Source of the DNA: Mantis religiosa
Taxonomy: Eukaryota; Arthropoda; Insecta; Mantodea; Mantidae
Assembly (NCBI GenBank): GCA_030765055.1
Contig: CM060950.1
Span: 271,441,384-271,505,383 of the forward strand
Reading direction: 5' to 3'
DNA length: 64,000 bases
Made by a program: the position numbers and the translations under genes. A model generated the notes under the pieces. The model saw nothing but the letters and a program-made list of their open reading frames with translations. It had not been told where the DNA came from and searched no databases. The first letter of the stretch is position 1. Every line of letters begins with the position of its first letter. Below, piece after piece: positions 1 to 11,659 of this stretch.

Positions 1-139
1 TAAACCTTACCCAATAAGCAGCCGTGGACACAACTTAGACAGCACTAATAAATCAACTCCGAATAATAACAATCAATAGCATTTGCCAATGACATAAGGT
101 TCCTGCAAAAGTGACGCAAGTGAAGGGGGGAACGCGACA
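1..139 (+). repeat. 5' LTR of Gypsy copy 1 (3' part only)
   Basis: Nearly identical to 2995-3134, the end of the 3' LTR, and ends in the same GCGACA. The window begins about 384 bp into the LTR, so the promoter half is not visible. Confidence 0.93.
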
Positions 140-144
140 AAAAA

Positions 145-162
145 TGGCGACCAACTTTGGGG
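145..162 (+). promoter_or_regulatory. Primer-binding site of Gypsy copy 1
   Basis: TGGCGACCAACTTTGGGG lies 5 nt after the LTR end and starts with the TGG expected to pair with the CCA end of a tRNA. The same sequence is at 32734-32751 in copy 2. I do not assign the tRNA. Confidence 0.7.
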
Positions 163-538
163 CACGAAGGAATAGAGAAACAATGATGGTGTTGATGAAT
201 TAGTGCGAGAAGAAAGACGACTGCAGAGCAGTAAAAGACACCTAGGAAACGCTAACTAGAACGAGAAAGAAGTGGATCAGACATCACAGACGACCAGCAT
301 TACAACACCTCTCATCAGCAACAGGGAACACGGAAAGAACTTGAGGAAGAAAGGGGCAGAGTTTTCAGACCAACTTTACATTTACATCTAGGACAAGTGG
401 TTATCATTTTTACGGGACGGAGTAAAAGGACAAATACAAAGGTCAGATCTAAACAAAATAAAATTGTAGTGTGTTTGTTATTTAAGATCTTTCAGCTTCT
501 ATAGGTTCTTAAGAAATAAGAAAATAATTTGTAGAAAA

Positions 539-926
539 ATGTCAGATGTAGAAACGTCAACAGTAGAATCAGTAGAGGTTAATACACTGTCAACAGAAAT
601 AGATATGGAACCCGAGCAGGTAGCTAACCCAGATGTAGTATTAAGTATGAATGACACAGGAAATTATCAGGTGGAAAGTTTAGATTCACAGACGGTAACC
701 AAACAGTCGAACACTGATAGAAATGATAAAATCAATAGATCAGAAATTAGAGAAACATGGTCAGGAAATGAAATCAATAGATCAGAAATTAGAGAAACAT
801 GGTCAGGAAATGAAATCAATAGATCAGAAATTAGGGAAACATGGTCAGGAGATGAAAGCAATAGATGAGAAATTAGAAATGCAGGGTCAATAAAGTAAAA
901 GAATTAGGGATGGACTCAAAGAGGAG
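539..926 (+). pseudogene. gag: gag remnant of Gypsy copy 1
   Basis: The reading frame opens at ATG 539 and matches the N-terminus of the copy 2 Gag (33128 onward) for about 50 codons. A 14-bp deletion after codon 57 (equivalent to 33302-33315 in copy 2) then shifts the frame, so the 42-bp coiled-coil repeats that follow (729-854, three near-identical units plus a diverged fourth) are read out of frame until a stop at 866-868. The remaining gag is lost in the large deletion. In copy 2 this region codes for 14-residue units, two heptads each, that look like a coiled coil. This copy still has the fourth codon that is a stop in copy 2. Clearly a pseudogene; identity rests on the alignment to copy 2. 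Confidence 0.85.
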
Positions 927-2194
927 AACTGCAAAAGACAGATAAGAAAATAGTTAAATTGTCAGAATTATCACGCAGGTTAGGTGAAGAAAATAGCTCC
1001 AGCACTGCCATAAACGACGGATTGCTTTATAAGTGGAATGGAAAGATTACGCCTAAATGGAAAGTTTTTATTCCTAAATGTAAGGAAGCAGCTATAATTA
1101 TGGAGTTTCACATCAACCTTATTCACTCTGGAACCGACAGGACCTGCAGTGTTATTTTAGAGAACATGTACATTCCGAAATTGAGAGAGAAGGTTAGAAA
1201 GCTAATAGCGAGATGTGATACGTGTCAAAAATGTAAACAGAAGAATATTGCGTACCAGTACGATAGCAACTCCATAATACGAGAAAAACCAAAAGAATTA
1301 ATCTGTCTAGACATACATGGTGAACTTCCACAGTCAACATTTGGGAATAAATATATTTTAGTTTGTTTTGATGTTTTCAGCAAATATGTACGAATTTTCC
1401 CATTTAAAAAGGCCAATAGCCAGGCTTGCCTTACTAAATTGCTAAATTACTACATTCCGGAAGAAGGAAAAATTAGAGCTATCCTAACTGACAACGCCAC
1501 AATATTTTCTGGAAACAAATTTACAGAAGGAATCAAAGGCGCAGGGATTAAGCAGTATTTTTGTTCAAGGTATAGACCACAAGCCAACCCAGCCGAAAGA
1601 TCAATAAAAGATATTGGGATATTTTTGAGAATCCTTTGTAATACTCGTCACAGCCAATGGTTTTCATATATTCCGCAGATTGAGAGAATTTTAAATGAAA
1701 CACCAAGTCCAGTGACCGGTTTTAAGCCTGTGGAAATAATGAAAGGAAAGATAATCGATACAATAGCAATTAAAGGTTCTCAACCTATAAAAGTAAAGGA
1801 GAACATTGAAGTAGAGGCAGAGGAGATATTTAAGATTGCGGCTGAAAGAATTAAGAAGAGGGCAAACAAAAGAAAATTGAAACATAATTGAAACAAGAAA
1901 GGAATAAAATGGAACATTCAAGAGGGTGATTTAGTCTTAATAAGAAACAAAACACTTTCAAGTAAAATTAAGAAGGAAAACCAAAGATTGATGTTATATT
2001 TTAAAGGTCCATATAAGATCACAAAGGTATTTTCGACTGTCACCGTAGAAATAATGGATGACAGAAGTGGTAAAATTCTGGGAAAATTCCATAAGGAATT
2101 ACTAAAAAACTATCATACGCCAAGAAGCCAATCAGAAGAAGAAGAAGAAATAAAAGAGGGAATGAAAGAAAGAAAGGCGTGGGAAAATAATTAA
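927..2194 (+). pseudogene. pol (IN): Integrase remnant of Gypsy copy 1
   Basis: The frame at 959-2194 encodes a Ty3/Gypsy-type integrase that would insert element cDNA into the genome. Visible are an HHCC zinc-binding N-terminus (H-x4-H about 50 residues in, then RCDTCQKC), a catalytic core with D in CLDIHGELP, D in ILTDNATIF and E in NPAERS (about 35 residues apart), and a C-terminal GPY/F module (YFKGPYKITKVFSTVTVEI). One in-frame TGA at 1889-1891 replaces a Leu codon of copy 2 and cuts off the C-terminal domain; the same frame then continues to 2194. The tail is rich in Glu and Lys. There is no start codon of its own because the upstream part of pol is deleted. The catalytic triad looks intact, but no working product is expected. 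Confidence 0.9.
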
Positions 2195-2610
2195 AAATCA
2201 TGATGCACATCTGTGATGATAGTAACCAGAAACAATAAACGAATTGATACTATTTTATATAAAAGCATTGTAAAAAAATAGTTTTGTAAGAACCAAGATA
2301 GAATTCAATGGAAAATCTAGAGTAAGAAAAGTAATATGTAAGAAGAGTTGTGTAAATCTAGTTGTGTGAAGTGTAATTATTGTTAATAGACAGTCTTGGT
2401 AGGCTAAAATGTGAGCCAGTGTTTAATGCGATATCTAGTAAATATAGTGAACATTTCAGGAAACTTAATGAGTTCTGCTTTGAGAAGGAGAAATCGTAAC
2501 TAGAAAATGATGAACTTCTTTCGACTGAATTTATGAGGAGGAAGATTATAAGACAAACAAAATTTCTTAAACTGTGTAATAAAATTAGTTGTTTGCCTTA
2601 TAAGTGCATA
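2195..2610 (+). other. 3' non-coding region of Gypsy copy 1
   Basis: No env-like frame is visible between integrase and the 3' LTR. Purine-rich patches occur near 2478 and 2530 but none directly abuts the LTR, so the polypurine tract is not identified. A 63-codon antisense frame across the LTR border also exists in copy 2, probably only because the copies are similar. Confidence 0.6.
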
Positions 2611-3134
2611 TGAGGCATTATTTATTAGGACCTCATTAAGATATATATGTATATGAAATAATGTAACATGTGTGTAAAAGAAATGTCCCAACGAAAGAAT
2701 GTTTTCACTACATGCAGGGAATGCTCTTTAGTTTTCTTTTTAAACAGAAGCCGAGGGTTGGTTAATGACCACACCACCCCAACCCAGACGCTGAGGAATG
2801 CAGGTCAGAACCTGAAAGCCCGTCGGGGTGAGGTGTGGCTGGAAGACGCCAGCTGTGTGGACCGGTAGTGAAAACATTCGTTTACCGGGTACTTGATATA
2901 AAACTGTGAGTGGAATAAACAGTTATTAGTGCATACATTATTATTATTGTTTCTCTTCCCACATCTTGAGATCTCCATACCCGCATGCTCTCCGTAAACC
3001 TTACCCAATAAGCAGCCGTGGACACAACTTAGACAGCACTAATAAATCAACTCCGAATAATAACAATCAATAGCATTTGCCAATGACTTAAGGTTGCTGC
3101 AAAAGTGACGCAAGTGAAGGGGAGGAACGCGACA
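2611..3134 (+). repeat. 3' LTR of Gypsy copy 1
   Basis: Starts TGAGGCATT and ends GCGACA, the TG...CA form, 524 bp. The left border is inferred from the outer border of the copy 2 5' LTR. It has a TATA-like TATAAAA at 2897-2903 and AATAAA at 2914-2919. It lacks the 23-bp duplication present in both LTRs of copy 2. Confidence 0.88.
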
Positions 3135-3600
3135 CAGTGAAAGAAAAATTAGTGCAAAGCGTATGTACTATCATAAGTGACACCTTCATATTAAAATATA
3201 AATATAAAATAAAGTGAAATAAAATAAAATCTGCTTATCTAATAGCCCGGTTTCTAGACTCTATACCTCATTGTGCAAACTTTACTTTCATCTTTATTCA
3301 TTTTTAAATCGAACTCGATAACATCTTTTACAAATTTTGTAGACATAATCTACTAATTGCCTTAACCAAGTAACTAAGCCTACAGATTATTGGATTCCAG
3401 TAACCTTGCGAATCTACTCATCTATCTAAAAACAGTCATTCTTCTACCTTGTTTCTACTCCAACAATGTAATTCAAATATGCATTTCTGCTACAGCTTTA
3501 ACTACTATAACAAGCTATGAAAGGCCCTTTCCTACAATTTAAATTTTCCTCTTCTGCAACTGGTATTCAAAGCTTCCTTCTACTGTTATCCATGTCTTAA
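3135..3600. other. AT-rich stretch without recognised feature
   Basis: Flanks Gypsy copy 1. No open frame or repeat match seen; it may include the unrecognisable 3' tail of the minus-strand LINE that follows. Confidence 0.5.
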
Positions 3601-5100
3601 AGGGACCTGCATATGTAGATGGAGCTGGTTCGTCAGTTCCTCAGTTCCCGATTTTTTATCTTTCCTCTTTTATATAATCGTTTGTGTCTGTCCGCTCTGA
3701 TACCATTCATACTTACTAGTTCCTCTGGCTCTGCTACTGGGATTTTCCTTTACGATGACTTCTGCTCTTCTTTCCAAAATCCATAACTGGCCTCCTTTAT
3801 TCATCGGTCGTGCGTCTTAAATTAGGTCTCCTCAAGTCTGGTGCCCTGTCTCTTCAGTTTCTCTTCGCCCTAATATTTCCCTCCGACGATTTCTTAAATA
3901 ACATTCCTTTTTCATAGGTTGCAACATTCCTATATTTATTTCTTTATCTCCTTTGTTATGGGTCACATATTACTCCAACACCTTAGCGGGTATTATCTGA
4001 GAAATATTTTCTAAGTGTGCATAATATTCTGCTTCCCTTAAAATGTTCTACAAACATTTTCCTTGAAGTTTCCTTCCACCGTCTTCTACTAGTTCACTAT
4101 ATTTATTGCACTCAGAAATAGCATGTTAATGTGAATCTAAACACTTACATTGCTCAAATAAATCTGAGTGTTTCTTTCCTATTCTTCTTAATCGCACATT
4201 ACATGATCTGTGTCCTGTAGCAAAATTAAAAAATTCTTTTCTTGGTTTTATGCTTTCCAGTTTCAACCTCTCTTTAATATCTAGAAATAAATAATGTACT
4301 CTTCTTCCTGCGTGTGCATTATCCCACTTTTCTTGTTATTCCTGTAGTAAATAATATTTCAGTTCTTTCTTAGTACTGCATTTATCCCCCCTAAAATTTT
4401 AAAACGCATTCCCACATTCTTCCTTCTTAGCCAGTAGATTACAGCCCTTAACCTGATGATATAGTCAATAGGCCAAATTCCCGCTACTATTACTAGGGCC
4501 AAAGTAGATGTGGTTTTTGTAGCTCCGCTGCTGCGAAATAGTATTTAGCTCTGAGATTTTAGCATTATGTTTGCGCAGGATTTGACTCTTAACGTATGTG
4601 CCCATATATTTGCACCATATGCTATTATCCCTATCACAAAACTCATATGGTATATCCTTGTTGCTGTGAGGGAAATTCTATAACTCTTTTGTACAATGGA
4701 CGCTAATTTCATAACGATATTTACTGCCTTAACTTTTACATACATCAAATACCCTACTAGTACGTGAAATATGGAGATTAATGTTCTATTTGTTTCAGTC
4801 GACAGCAACGACATATTTGTAAAAGCTACAGATCTGGATATATTATTCGAAGTGTACGAAACGTTTAAGAAATATTAAGGCAGGTTGGGTGTGTATGTAC
4901 CCGTATCTCGAAAGAACCCTGGCAAATACTTCACATATTTCTGTAAAAGCTGCGGAATCTTTAATTATTGAAAGACGGAGACACACAGTTGAGGGTGTTC
5001 CACATCGCCCACTTCCATACTTTACAGGATACTAGAAAATGATTTTTAAAAATGCCTCATCCCAAACCAGCCTTTATGTGGAACATGTTTAAAATTTTTG
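3600..5100 (-). pseudogene. Decayed R1-like LINE fragment (reverse transcriptase end and zinc knuckle)
   Basis: On the minus strand three conserved blocks occur in the order expected for an R1-clade ORF2. 4545-4814 reads like the end of the reverse transcriptase thumb, with IAYGANIWAHTL in place of the usual LYGAxxWG. About 4260-4400 gives a block like WQ-x2-WD-x4-GR. About 4070-4280 gives FATGHRSCNVRLRRIG followed by a Cys/His pattern close to the C-terminal CCHC knuckle of R1/TRAS ORF2. Stops and frame changes separate the blocks. The gap between thumb and knuckle is too short for an RNase H domain, which fits R1 rather than I elements, or reflects a deletion. Outer limits are uncertain. 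Confidence 0.7.
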
Positions 5101-5712
5101 ATTTGATAACTTAAACTAGCTGGTCTTTACAGTAAAGCATTTTTTTCTTTTCTCTGCGAGTGTGTCAAAGATACACGTAAGGTACAGTATTAGTCAGGCA
5201 ATTCTAAATCACGCCGCAAGAATTGCTAAGGATATGATATCATTAGCGCCATTTAAACAGAGTTTTAATTTAGTCATTGAACTATAACTCAATTGGCATA
5301 TTGTAGTCCATGATATACCATATAAGCAAATGAAATGATCCGTTATTCCTGGAATAACATACATTAAGTTTTCTTTTGTTGATAAAAGTTGATTGAACAA
5401 TTTTACATCTTGAAAGTGTATTACTGGCCTTAGAGCGACTTCATTGGCTTTCCTCCATTAATCTTTATGTTCCTCTTAAGTTTACCTTCTATTAGTTCTT
5501 CTATAGAGCTCCAGTTATATCAGCTGATTTCCAACCTCCTAAGATATATTGCTGCAGTAATGATATATCGATATCAAAGAATAAACATATTTCTTGGATA
5601 CGTCTTCTGGTAAACGTCACACGCAACTACAATTTGTATTTTAATTTACCAAAACATTAATTATATTAAATTACACTAACAATGTATGATGATAAGATGT
5701 CATAAAATGTTA
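5101..5712. other. No recognised feature
   Basis: AT-rich. The minus-strand frame at 5209-5400 has no recognisable domain and looks like chance. Confidence 0.5.
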
Positions 5713-5719
5713 TATGTTG

Positions 5720-6294
5720 GATTGGATTGTTCGGAGGGACTCGGTACATCGACCAGAATGGTCATTTGTACCTGTGCCCCAAGTGGGGCAACTCCGGGAG
5801 GGAGGTTGGGTTGAGAGGAGACAGAGAACGGTCAACCCCAAGGAGACACTACAGTATAGAGGGTGGGTTCCTTACACTTTACTATACAGAAACTCCCCAG
5901 CGGTCCAAGGTAATCCTCGTCCCACCTACCGTGGCCCCGAAATAATTACGAAGACGGTTCGGAGACTGGAGGCCACTCCCTCCAGAACAAGGAACACTCC
6001 AGGCAGGCTTGCACTACCGATATACCGCCACACGAGTTCCTGAATCGGCCCACTAGGCCGGATCGGAGACAGGAGTCCATCCCGCCGGAGGAGAAAGAAA
6101 CCACCGGATGAGAGATGATATGAAATAATAATGGAGGTGAAATGGAAAATTCGGGGGATGTAATTAACCCTCCCAGAATTCCCCTAGCGACCCCGGAAAA
6201 TCCCCGAAAAAACCCATGGCTCAGGGGGGTCAGCCACGGTTATCGAACCCTAGCCTCCCGAATGCGAGTCAGAGGCAAAATCGCCTGAGCTCGG
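5720..6294 (-). repeat. tRNA-derived SINE, family A, copy 1
   Basis: Full-length copy in reverse orientation, 575 bp. The tRNA-like head is at the right end, with a B-box-like GGTTCGATAACC (as complement) near 6238-6249. Body and tail align with 10201-10777. It is flanked by TATGTTG at 5713-5719 and 6295-6301, a likely target duplication. The frames predicted across it at 5714-6043 are incidental to its higher GC content. Confidence 0.85.
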
Positions 6295-6301
6295 TATGTT
6301 G

Positions 6302-7095
6302 TAAATTATTTGTGATTCTCGTGAAAATTGAAACCATGAGCGTTTGATAAAGAAAGCGTTATTCCCGGTAATCAACATCGGGGCGATTTGTCTAATAAAT
6401 TTTACCACATCTATAATTTGCTCAACAGAATTAGCAGAAACCAATCTATACTTTTAAAACTCCAATCTTCCTCATTATTGCCACAGTTTTCAATACCAAG
6501 AAGGCATGGTATTGCTATTGTCGAAGGCGGCCACTTGCTCGATACCAAAAAAAGTACTATTTAAGAAACTAACTTTCCTGTCACGTAGAAAGCTGCACTT
6601 TTCAGGAGAACTATTTGATTTACAGTTTTGATTGTTTTACACAAGCCTCTTTACTTTCTTGTCACGTGCAAGTCAAAGTTGAGACACGTTGTGGCAAACG
6701 TGAGTGCTACACATTTTTATCTGCTTCCGGAACAAAAAAGTCGTTTCATGAAAATTAAGTCACATGAGAAATACAGGAATATTTTCAATGTATATATACA
6801 ATTGCTAATAAACTGAAAATCGAGCTTTTGCATTTTATTCCTTAAAACTTCATGCAGTATGTCTTAGAATTGACAGGGCTCTAGTTGACCTTGGCAAAAT
6901 ACTATGTAACAGAGAATATCATAACATTATATAACATAAAGGCAGTGACGTACATTAGTGTTTAACTCAATAGCGCTGGGGTCAAAATCAATCTCATAAC
7001 ATAAGTTTTCGTAAATACTGTATATAAATCGTACTAAAATGTCATTGCGTGGTATCATTGTTTAAATTGCTTTACACAGAGAGAGAAGTCGGAAT
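6302..7095. other. No recognised feature
   Basis: AT-rich sequence with no coding or repeat signal I could match elsewhere in the window. Confidence 0.5.
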
Positions 7096-7099
7096 TATG

Positions 7100-7460
7100 G
7101 TAAACATACAGTAACTCGCATTCAGGAGGTCGCGGGTTCGATGCCTATGAATGCGCATCTGACTTGGTGTTTTTATCACTTGGGCGAACACTGGGGTGTT
7201 TACTTTCACATCATGGTTTACTTTGCAACATTTCCCTTTTTCCCATTTCTTTATCACCTTTGAGGCACGTGCTTTTAGACTCATGGATTATGCATGGTAG
7301 TGCCGAGCAGATAGCGCCGGGATGAACTAAGGACTTCCATATGTCTTTATGGCCTGTCTGCCTTCGACCCTGTTGGCTCTTGCGGTTCCTTCACCTCATC
7401 CTGTCTTCCCTGGGCTTTACTTGCAATAGATCTAGGTGGAGGTTGCAATTCGGTGATCCC
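7100..7460 (+). repeat. SINE-like repeat, family F, copy 1
   Basis: A B-box-like GCGGGTTCGATGCC at 7131-7144 follows CGCATTCAGGAGGT, and the body shares the string CTGACTTGGTGTTTTT and its downstream pattern with the reverse complement of 11880-12080. The A-box half is poor. The GC-richer tail at 7300-7460 probably belongs to the same insertion, but its end is not defined. Confidence 0.6.
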
Positions 7461-8880
7461 CTTTAACTTTAAATTACTATTTAGAGTGCACAGTAGATGT
7501 AGGCGAACATACCTAAAATATTTTTGTTTTTGAATTTACGGAATTTTCCAAGACATATCCGTATGCGCTACATTTGGTTTTGCGGCATCAGAAACGTCCT
7601 TTGAGGCTAAATCAACGTCATAGTTGAATATGGAGCAGGAATGTATTAATGCGCCATTTGTATTTTGTATTTGTATTCGTATTTATTTGCAAACATTTGT
7701 ACAAGAAGCTTTTGCAATTTTATTTGCTTACACATTACATGAGTTGTTATTTTATATCTTAGTCCTCCTACATAATAACACGGTGGTTATTTATGCACAT
7801 ATTTACATTTCTTGTGCCATTTGTAAGTAAAAGAAGTGTAGCTTTAATTTAAATGTTATTCCCCAGAAGTATATTTTCAAAGACGTATATTTCCATAGTG
7901 TAAAAATCTACTACAGGAAGAGAGCTGAATCCTAGTTTATGTTTCTTAACATGATAATGTAAAACACAGGCATGTATAATATGTCAGAAATAAAAAGATA
8001 TTGATTACCCTTCTCAAGGAAATGCATTGACTTTCTTATGCCACGTTGAAGAGAAAGTATTATTTTTTACAACATATCAGTAAGTAGATTGCCTTATTCT
8101 CTACAATGCTACCTAAAGTTTCGCGAATCCACGAATAATTATTACGTATATTTTTCTTACCTATACCAACTTGTATCAAATCACAGTTACTTTGTATTTA
8201 TATGCTGAAAGAAAGATTTGAATTCAAAACTGCATTTTTTTATTTTATATTCTAAATATAATAATACCAATTTTTTGTTAAACATTTCCTCTATTCTGGC
8301 GATATCTAATATGAAACCTTACTTTTAAATTGGTTCATTTTGTTATTTATTTTGCTCTTTTTCATATACACCTCTACCTAACGTAAGCTTATTTTATACT
8401 ATAGATAGGTACTCTAAGGGTTGAAGAACCTTTTCGAGATACACTGCCTGACGTTAATAACTTCAAATCTGAATATTATTTTTTGAAACATAGGTTAAGA
8501 TAAGTTAATGTTTTAATTGGAAAAGCATCGAGAGGACATAAACGTTAAAAAGAGTAAAAAAAAGGTAAGAAAACAGTATTGCTCATTTGAAGGGTTGACT
8601 TTTACGTCAATTTGGATTTAAGATTAGTTCAGTAAATAAAGGATATCAGTGTGAATACAATGTGATGTAAGGAAAGGAAGAGTAACCTGTCGCCCACAGC
8701 GACCCGACGGGGTTCTAATGTAGGCTATGACTCAAGGAGAAGGGATGAAGTATGTATATTATTGTTGTTTATTGCTGCATGTTTCATTACATTATTATGT
8801 AATACTACGTGAAATGGTGTTCATTTATTCTACAAATAATGTAGTGTTTACACATATTTTCACAATGTTCTTTGTTTTAC
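7461..8880. other. No recognised feature
   Basis: AT-rich; the plus frame at 7624-7830 has no domain and biased AT codons. Nothing else is supported. Confidence 0.5.
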
Positions 8881-8959
8881 ATTCAATCGTATGTTAGGTT
8901 GTAAAATATGAAAGTTTATACTACTAAAGAATTTAAGGAATTGTATTTTAAAAGTCTTT

Positions 8960-9540
8960 ATCAGTTCATAGTTCTCTATTGGCCATTGTCCGCTAACCTT
9001 CAATGCACTTTTCCGAAGGGTTTCTCTGTCACTTACACTCTAACAAAATATGTTGAACTGTTTGTGCACTTTTTCTGCAAACACATGTAGAGTCTTCCAC
9101 AATCTTGAATCATTGCAAGTAGTCCCCGAATTTTCAAAGTCCTGTAAGCATTGCTGTTAAATTATGGCTTAATTGGAGCTCGTTCTTCAATATTTCCCGT
9201 ATTGTTCTGAAGAATGTTTTGTGATGCCTCCATTTTTAGTTGCTTCCCATTCTACGTCCCATAGTTGCATAATATTTTCTTTAATATTTTACTTACTGTA
9301 CTTGTTGGTATGGTACAACATATTTCTGGTAAATCTTTATTAGCTGCTGCTTGTTTGGCTAGTCTATCTGCTGTTTCATTTCCCACATCACCAGCGTGAG
9401 CTTGACCCACCAGTGATATATTGCCTATTCTTAGTTTTGGAGTTCAGCTATGTTTTCTCTAATTTTTTCAATAATAATGTTGTGCTCCTTATGATTTCTG
9501 ATTAAATCTGATATCACTTGGGATTAGGTGAAGGAAAACA
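8960..9540 (-). pseudogene. LINE ORF2 remnant: RNase H and C-terminal zinc knuckle
   Basis: Read on the minus strand, about 9310-9430 encodes ISLVGQAHAGDVGNETADRL followed by AKQAAA, matching the end of the RNase H domain of I/R1-group LINEs (consensus like WVKAHxGIxGNExADxLAKxA). About 8960-9180 then gives LTAMLTG, a short hydrophobic-basic stretch, and CVCRKSAQTVQHILLEC, the C-x-C-x7-H-x4-C knuckle at the ORF2 end. Frames are interrupted by stops. The presence of RNase H means this is a different family from the fragment at 3600-5100. Its polymerase part is missing, consistent with 5' truncation of the insertion. Limits are approximate. Confidence 0.72.
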
Positions 9541-9885
9541 GGAGGTCTGAAGGTGGTAGCGAAGCTGCAGAGACCTGCAGAGTTACTAGAGTGGGCTAGA
9601 AATTCATCAAGCGTACCACCGAAGCTTCTGACTACCTCTCACAGAGAGGATCACGAATTAACCCTAACAGCCTGGGCAGCTATCTCAAGTGGAACTATGA
9701 AAGAAGGTTTAGAGAGCGTAGACATCTGCACCCTCTGCTTGCATCCGTCGAAACACCGCGCTGACAACCAAACTTGAAAGATGACTGAATAAAGAAATGT
9801 AGGAAAGGATTCCGTGGATTTGCCTAGTGACAAGGTAAAACAATGAATAAATCATGTTTCGATGGGGATCGAACCCACGCACATA
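9540..9885 (-). repeat. SINE-like repeat, family F, copy 2
   Basis: Reverse-oriented. The complement of a B box is seen as GGGGATCGAACCC at 9865-9877. The adjoining body (CTAGTGACAAGGTAAAACAA) resembles 11990-12020 and the reverse complement of 7150-7200. The frame at 9553-9777 lies inside it and is incidental. Confidence 0.6.
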
Positions 9886-10200
9886 TTCTTTTAATTTCTA
9901 ATTTTTACTCCAAGCTGTTACTTTCTATCAACTGATTCGGAGTAGTGAAATTTGATGTAACAGGGAGGAAATGTTTGACATTTAGATTATCTTAAGTTAT
10001 GTCAAGTCAATCACAATGGAAGTATTTAATACCTGGGGTAGGATTTGTTCATCATAACTCCAGCTGTAACGGATTCACAGAGATGCTACTGCTATGGATG
10101 CGTTGATTCCCTCCTGTGTGAGCCTATTAAGTACCAGCGTTGCATAAAATATAACATACGATGTTGTGTAATGTCCTTAACTGTTCAATTTAGTTAGTAA

Positions 10201-10777
10201 CACAGCATTAAGATTAGGATGACTACGAAGGAGATTCGGCATTGTGACCAGTCTTGATTCATTGTACCTATGCCCCCAACTGGAGCATCCCCGGGAGGAA
10301 GGATGAGGCGAGAGGAGACAGAAGGTGGCCGTCCTAAGTAGCCGCGACGGTGCAGAGGAGTAGGGTCCTTACATTTTACTTAGATGGAAACCTCCCCCGG
10401 CAGGTCAGGGAAACGGACATTCCCCACTAATGTGGTTCGCAAGTGGTCCCAGCAGCCGGTTCGGAGACCGACAGTCGAGCTATGGGAGGAGAAATTGGTT
10501 CACTCAGAGTATATCATCCTGTCATGCACCGCCGAATCCCGCCAAAACTTCTATCCTGAAAAAGACCACCAGATGAGGGATGATATGAAATGATAATGGA
10601 TATGAAATAGAGGGACAGGAAATTCGGGGGATGTAATTCACCTACCCAGCATTCTCCTGGCGACCCGGGTAAAACCCCCCGAAATAACCCATTGTTCAGG
10701 TAGATCGGCAACGGGAATCAAACCCGTACCTCCCGATTGCGGTTCACAGGTGAAACTGCCTGAGCCATCCCGCTCGG
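10201..10777 (-). repeat. tRNA-derived SINE, family A, copy 2 (best copy)
   Basis: Reverse-oriented, 577 bp. Read on the minus strand it starts CCGAGCGGGATGGCTCAGG (A-box region) and carries a B-box-like GGGTTTGATTCCCG. Flanks TTTAGTTAGTAA (10189-10200) and TTTAATTAGTAA (10778-10789) match at 11 of 12 positions, a target duplication. It defines the family: tRNA-like head, a body with AATTCCCGG-like and ATCCCCCGAATTTC segments, and a GC-rich tail. Confidence 0.9.
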
Positions 10778-10789
10778 TTTAATTAGTAA

Positions 10790-11655
10790 TTAAGTTAGCT
10801 ATAAGGTAATGAAGGAAACGACGTTTGAGTGTACAATAAACTTTAGGTAGATTGATTTAATTTTGAGAAAAATATTATTAGCTTAACGTTTCCAAAGTAT
10901 ATTCTGTAAGAAGGTATATCAAAAACAGTTGAAAGAATAAGTGATACCTACATGGATAAGATGTTTTATGTAATTTTACGACGTACCCGTCACTAAACAT
11001 TAAAGTGAATACTTGTCACTTACACGCTCTGGTAGCTTTTAGTTGTTTACTTTGCGTTGAAATTTATGGACATGCACTTGGTTTTCAATATATGTCATCC
11101 CTAGAGCTTTACGCGGCATTTTACCAACCTTCTCATACATACATGTAGGCGTACATAGCAGAAAGGGATGGGTGTGCGTGGAGTGCTTTGCTTTTGTTGT
11201 TAGACTAAGCTGTGGAGTGTTCTAGGGAACATGGGCTGAGATTTTAGATGAAAATGACTAAATTACCTGTTTTTAATTACATCTCAAGTTACTCTATAGG
11301 CATTTGTGAAACCTTCTGGGCAATTATTTTTCTCAATCCGCAATTATTAAACACATAATGACACGTTTAAATCACTCGAGCTTTACCTTTTAACTCCACT
11401 GAAACTGCCCGCTTCCCCTTTCTATATAGGTACATTTTTTCGTCAGTTGTACATTTTTGCCTATGAAGCTTATGCTCTGATTTGTATGTAAATTTGTACA
11501 CATAATTTCAAACGTTCTGTCTAAATGTTCAAAGATGCAATTTATGATTGTTTTAATTATTGGCTCAAAACCACTTCATGAAAACAAATACCTACTTCTC
11601 TGCATGCAATAACATAACTTCAATGAAATACCTCGATTATTAGAAAAAATTACTA
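10790..11655. other. No recognised feature
   Basis: AT-rich. No coding frame above chance and no match to the repeats defined elsewhere in the window. Confidence 0.5.
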
Positions 11656-11659
11656 CAAT

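Larger units (their letters stand above)
1..3134 (+). mobile_element. Ty3/Gypsy LTR retrotransposon, copy 1 (left end outside window, internally deleted)
   Basis: Matches the better preserved copy at 32188-40161 along its whole length. In order it has the end of the 5' LTR (1-139), a primer-binding site, a leader, the start of gag, then integrase and a full 3' LTR. Everything between early gag and integrase is missing: the sequence at about 921-926 jumps from a point equivalent to 33486 to one equivalent to 37433, a loss of about 3.9 kb that includes most of gag, protease, reverse transcriptase and RNase H. The junction sits in a 4-bp microhomology (AGGA). This copy could move only with proteins from a relative. 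Its 5' flank lies outside the window, so its target duplication cannot be checked. Confidence 0.93.

Noticed and set aside
2500..2691. A 63-residue antisense protein conserved between the two Gypsy copies (also 39509-39700)
   Set aside because: The copies are similar at DNA level throughout, so conservation carries no information. It spans the LTR border and has no domain.
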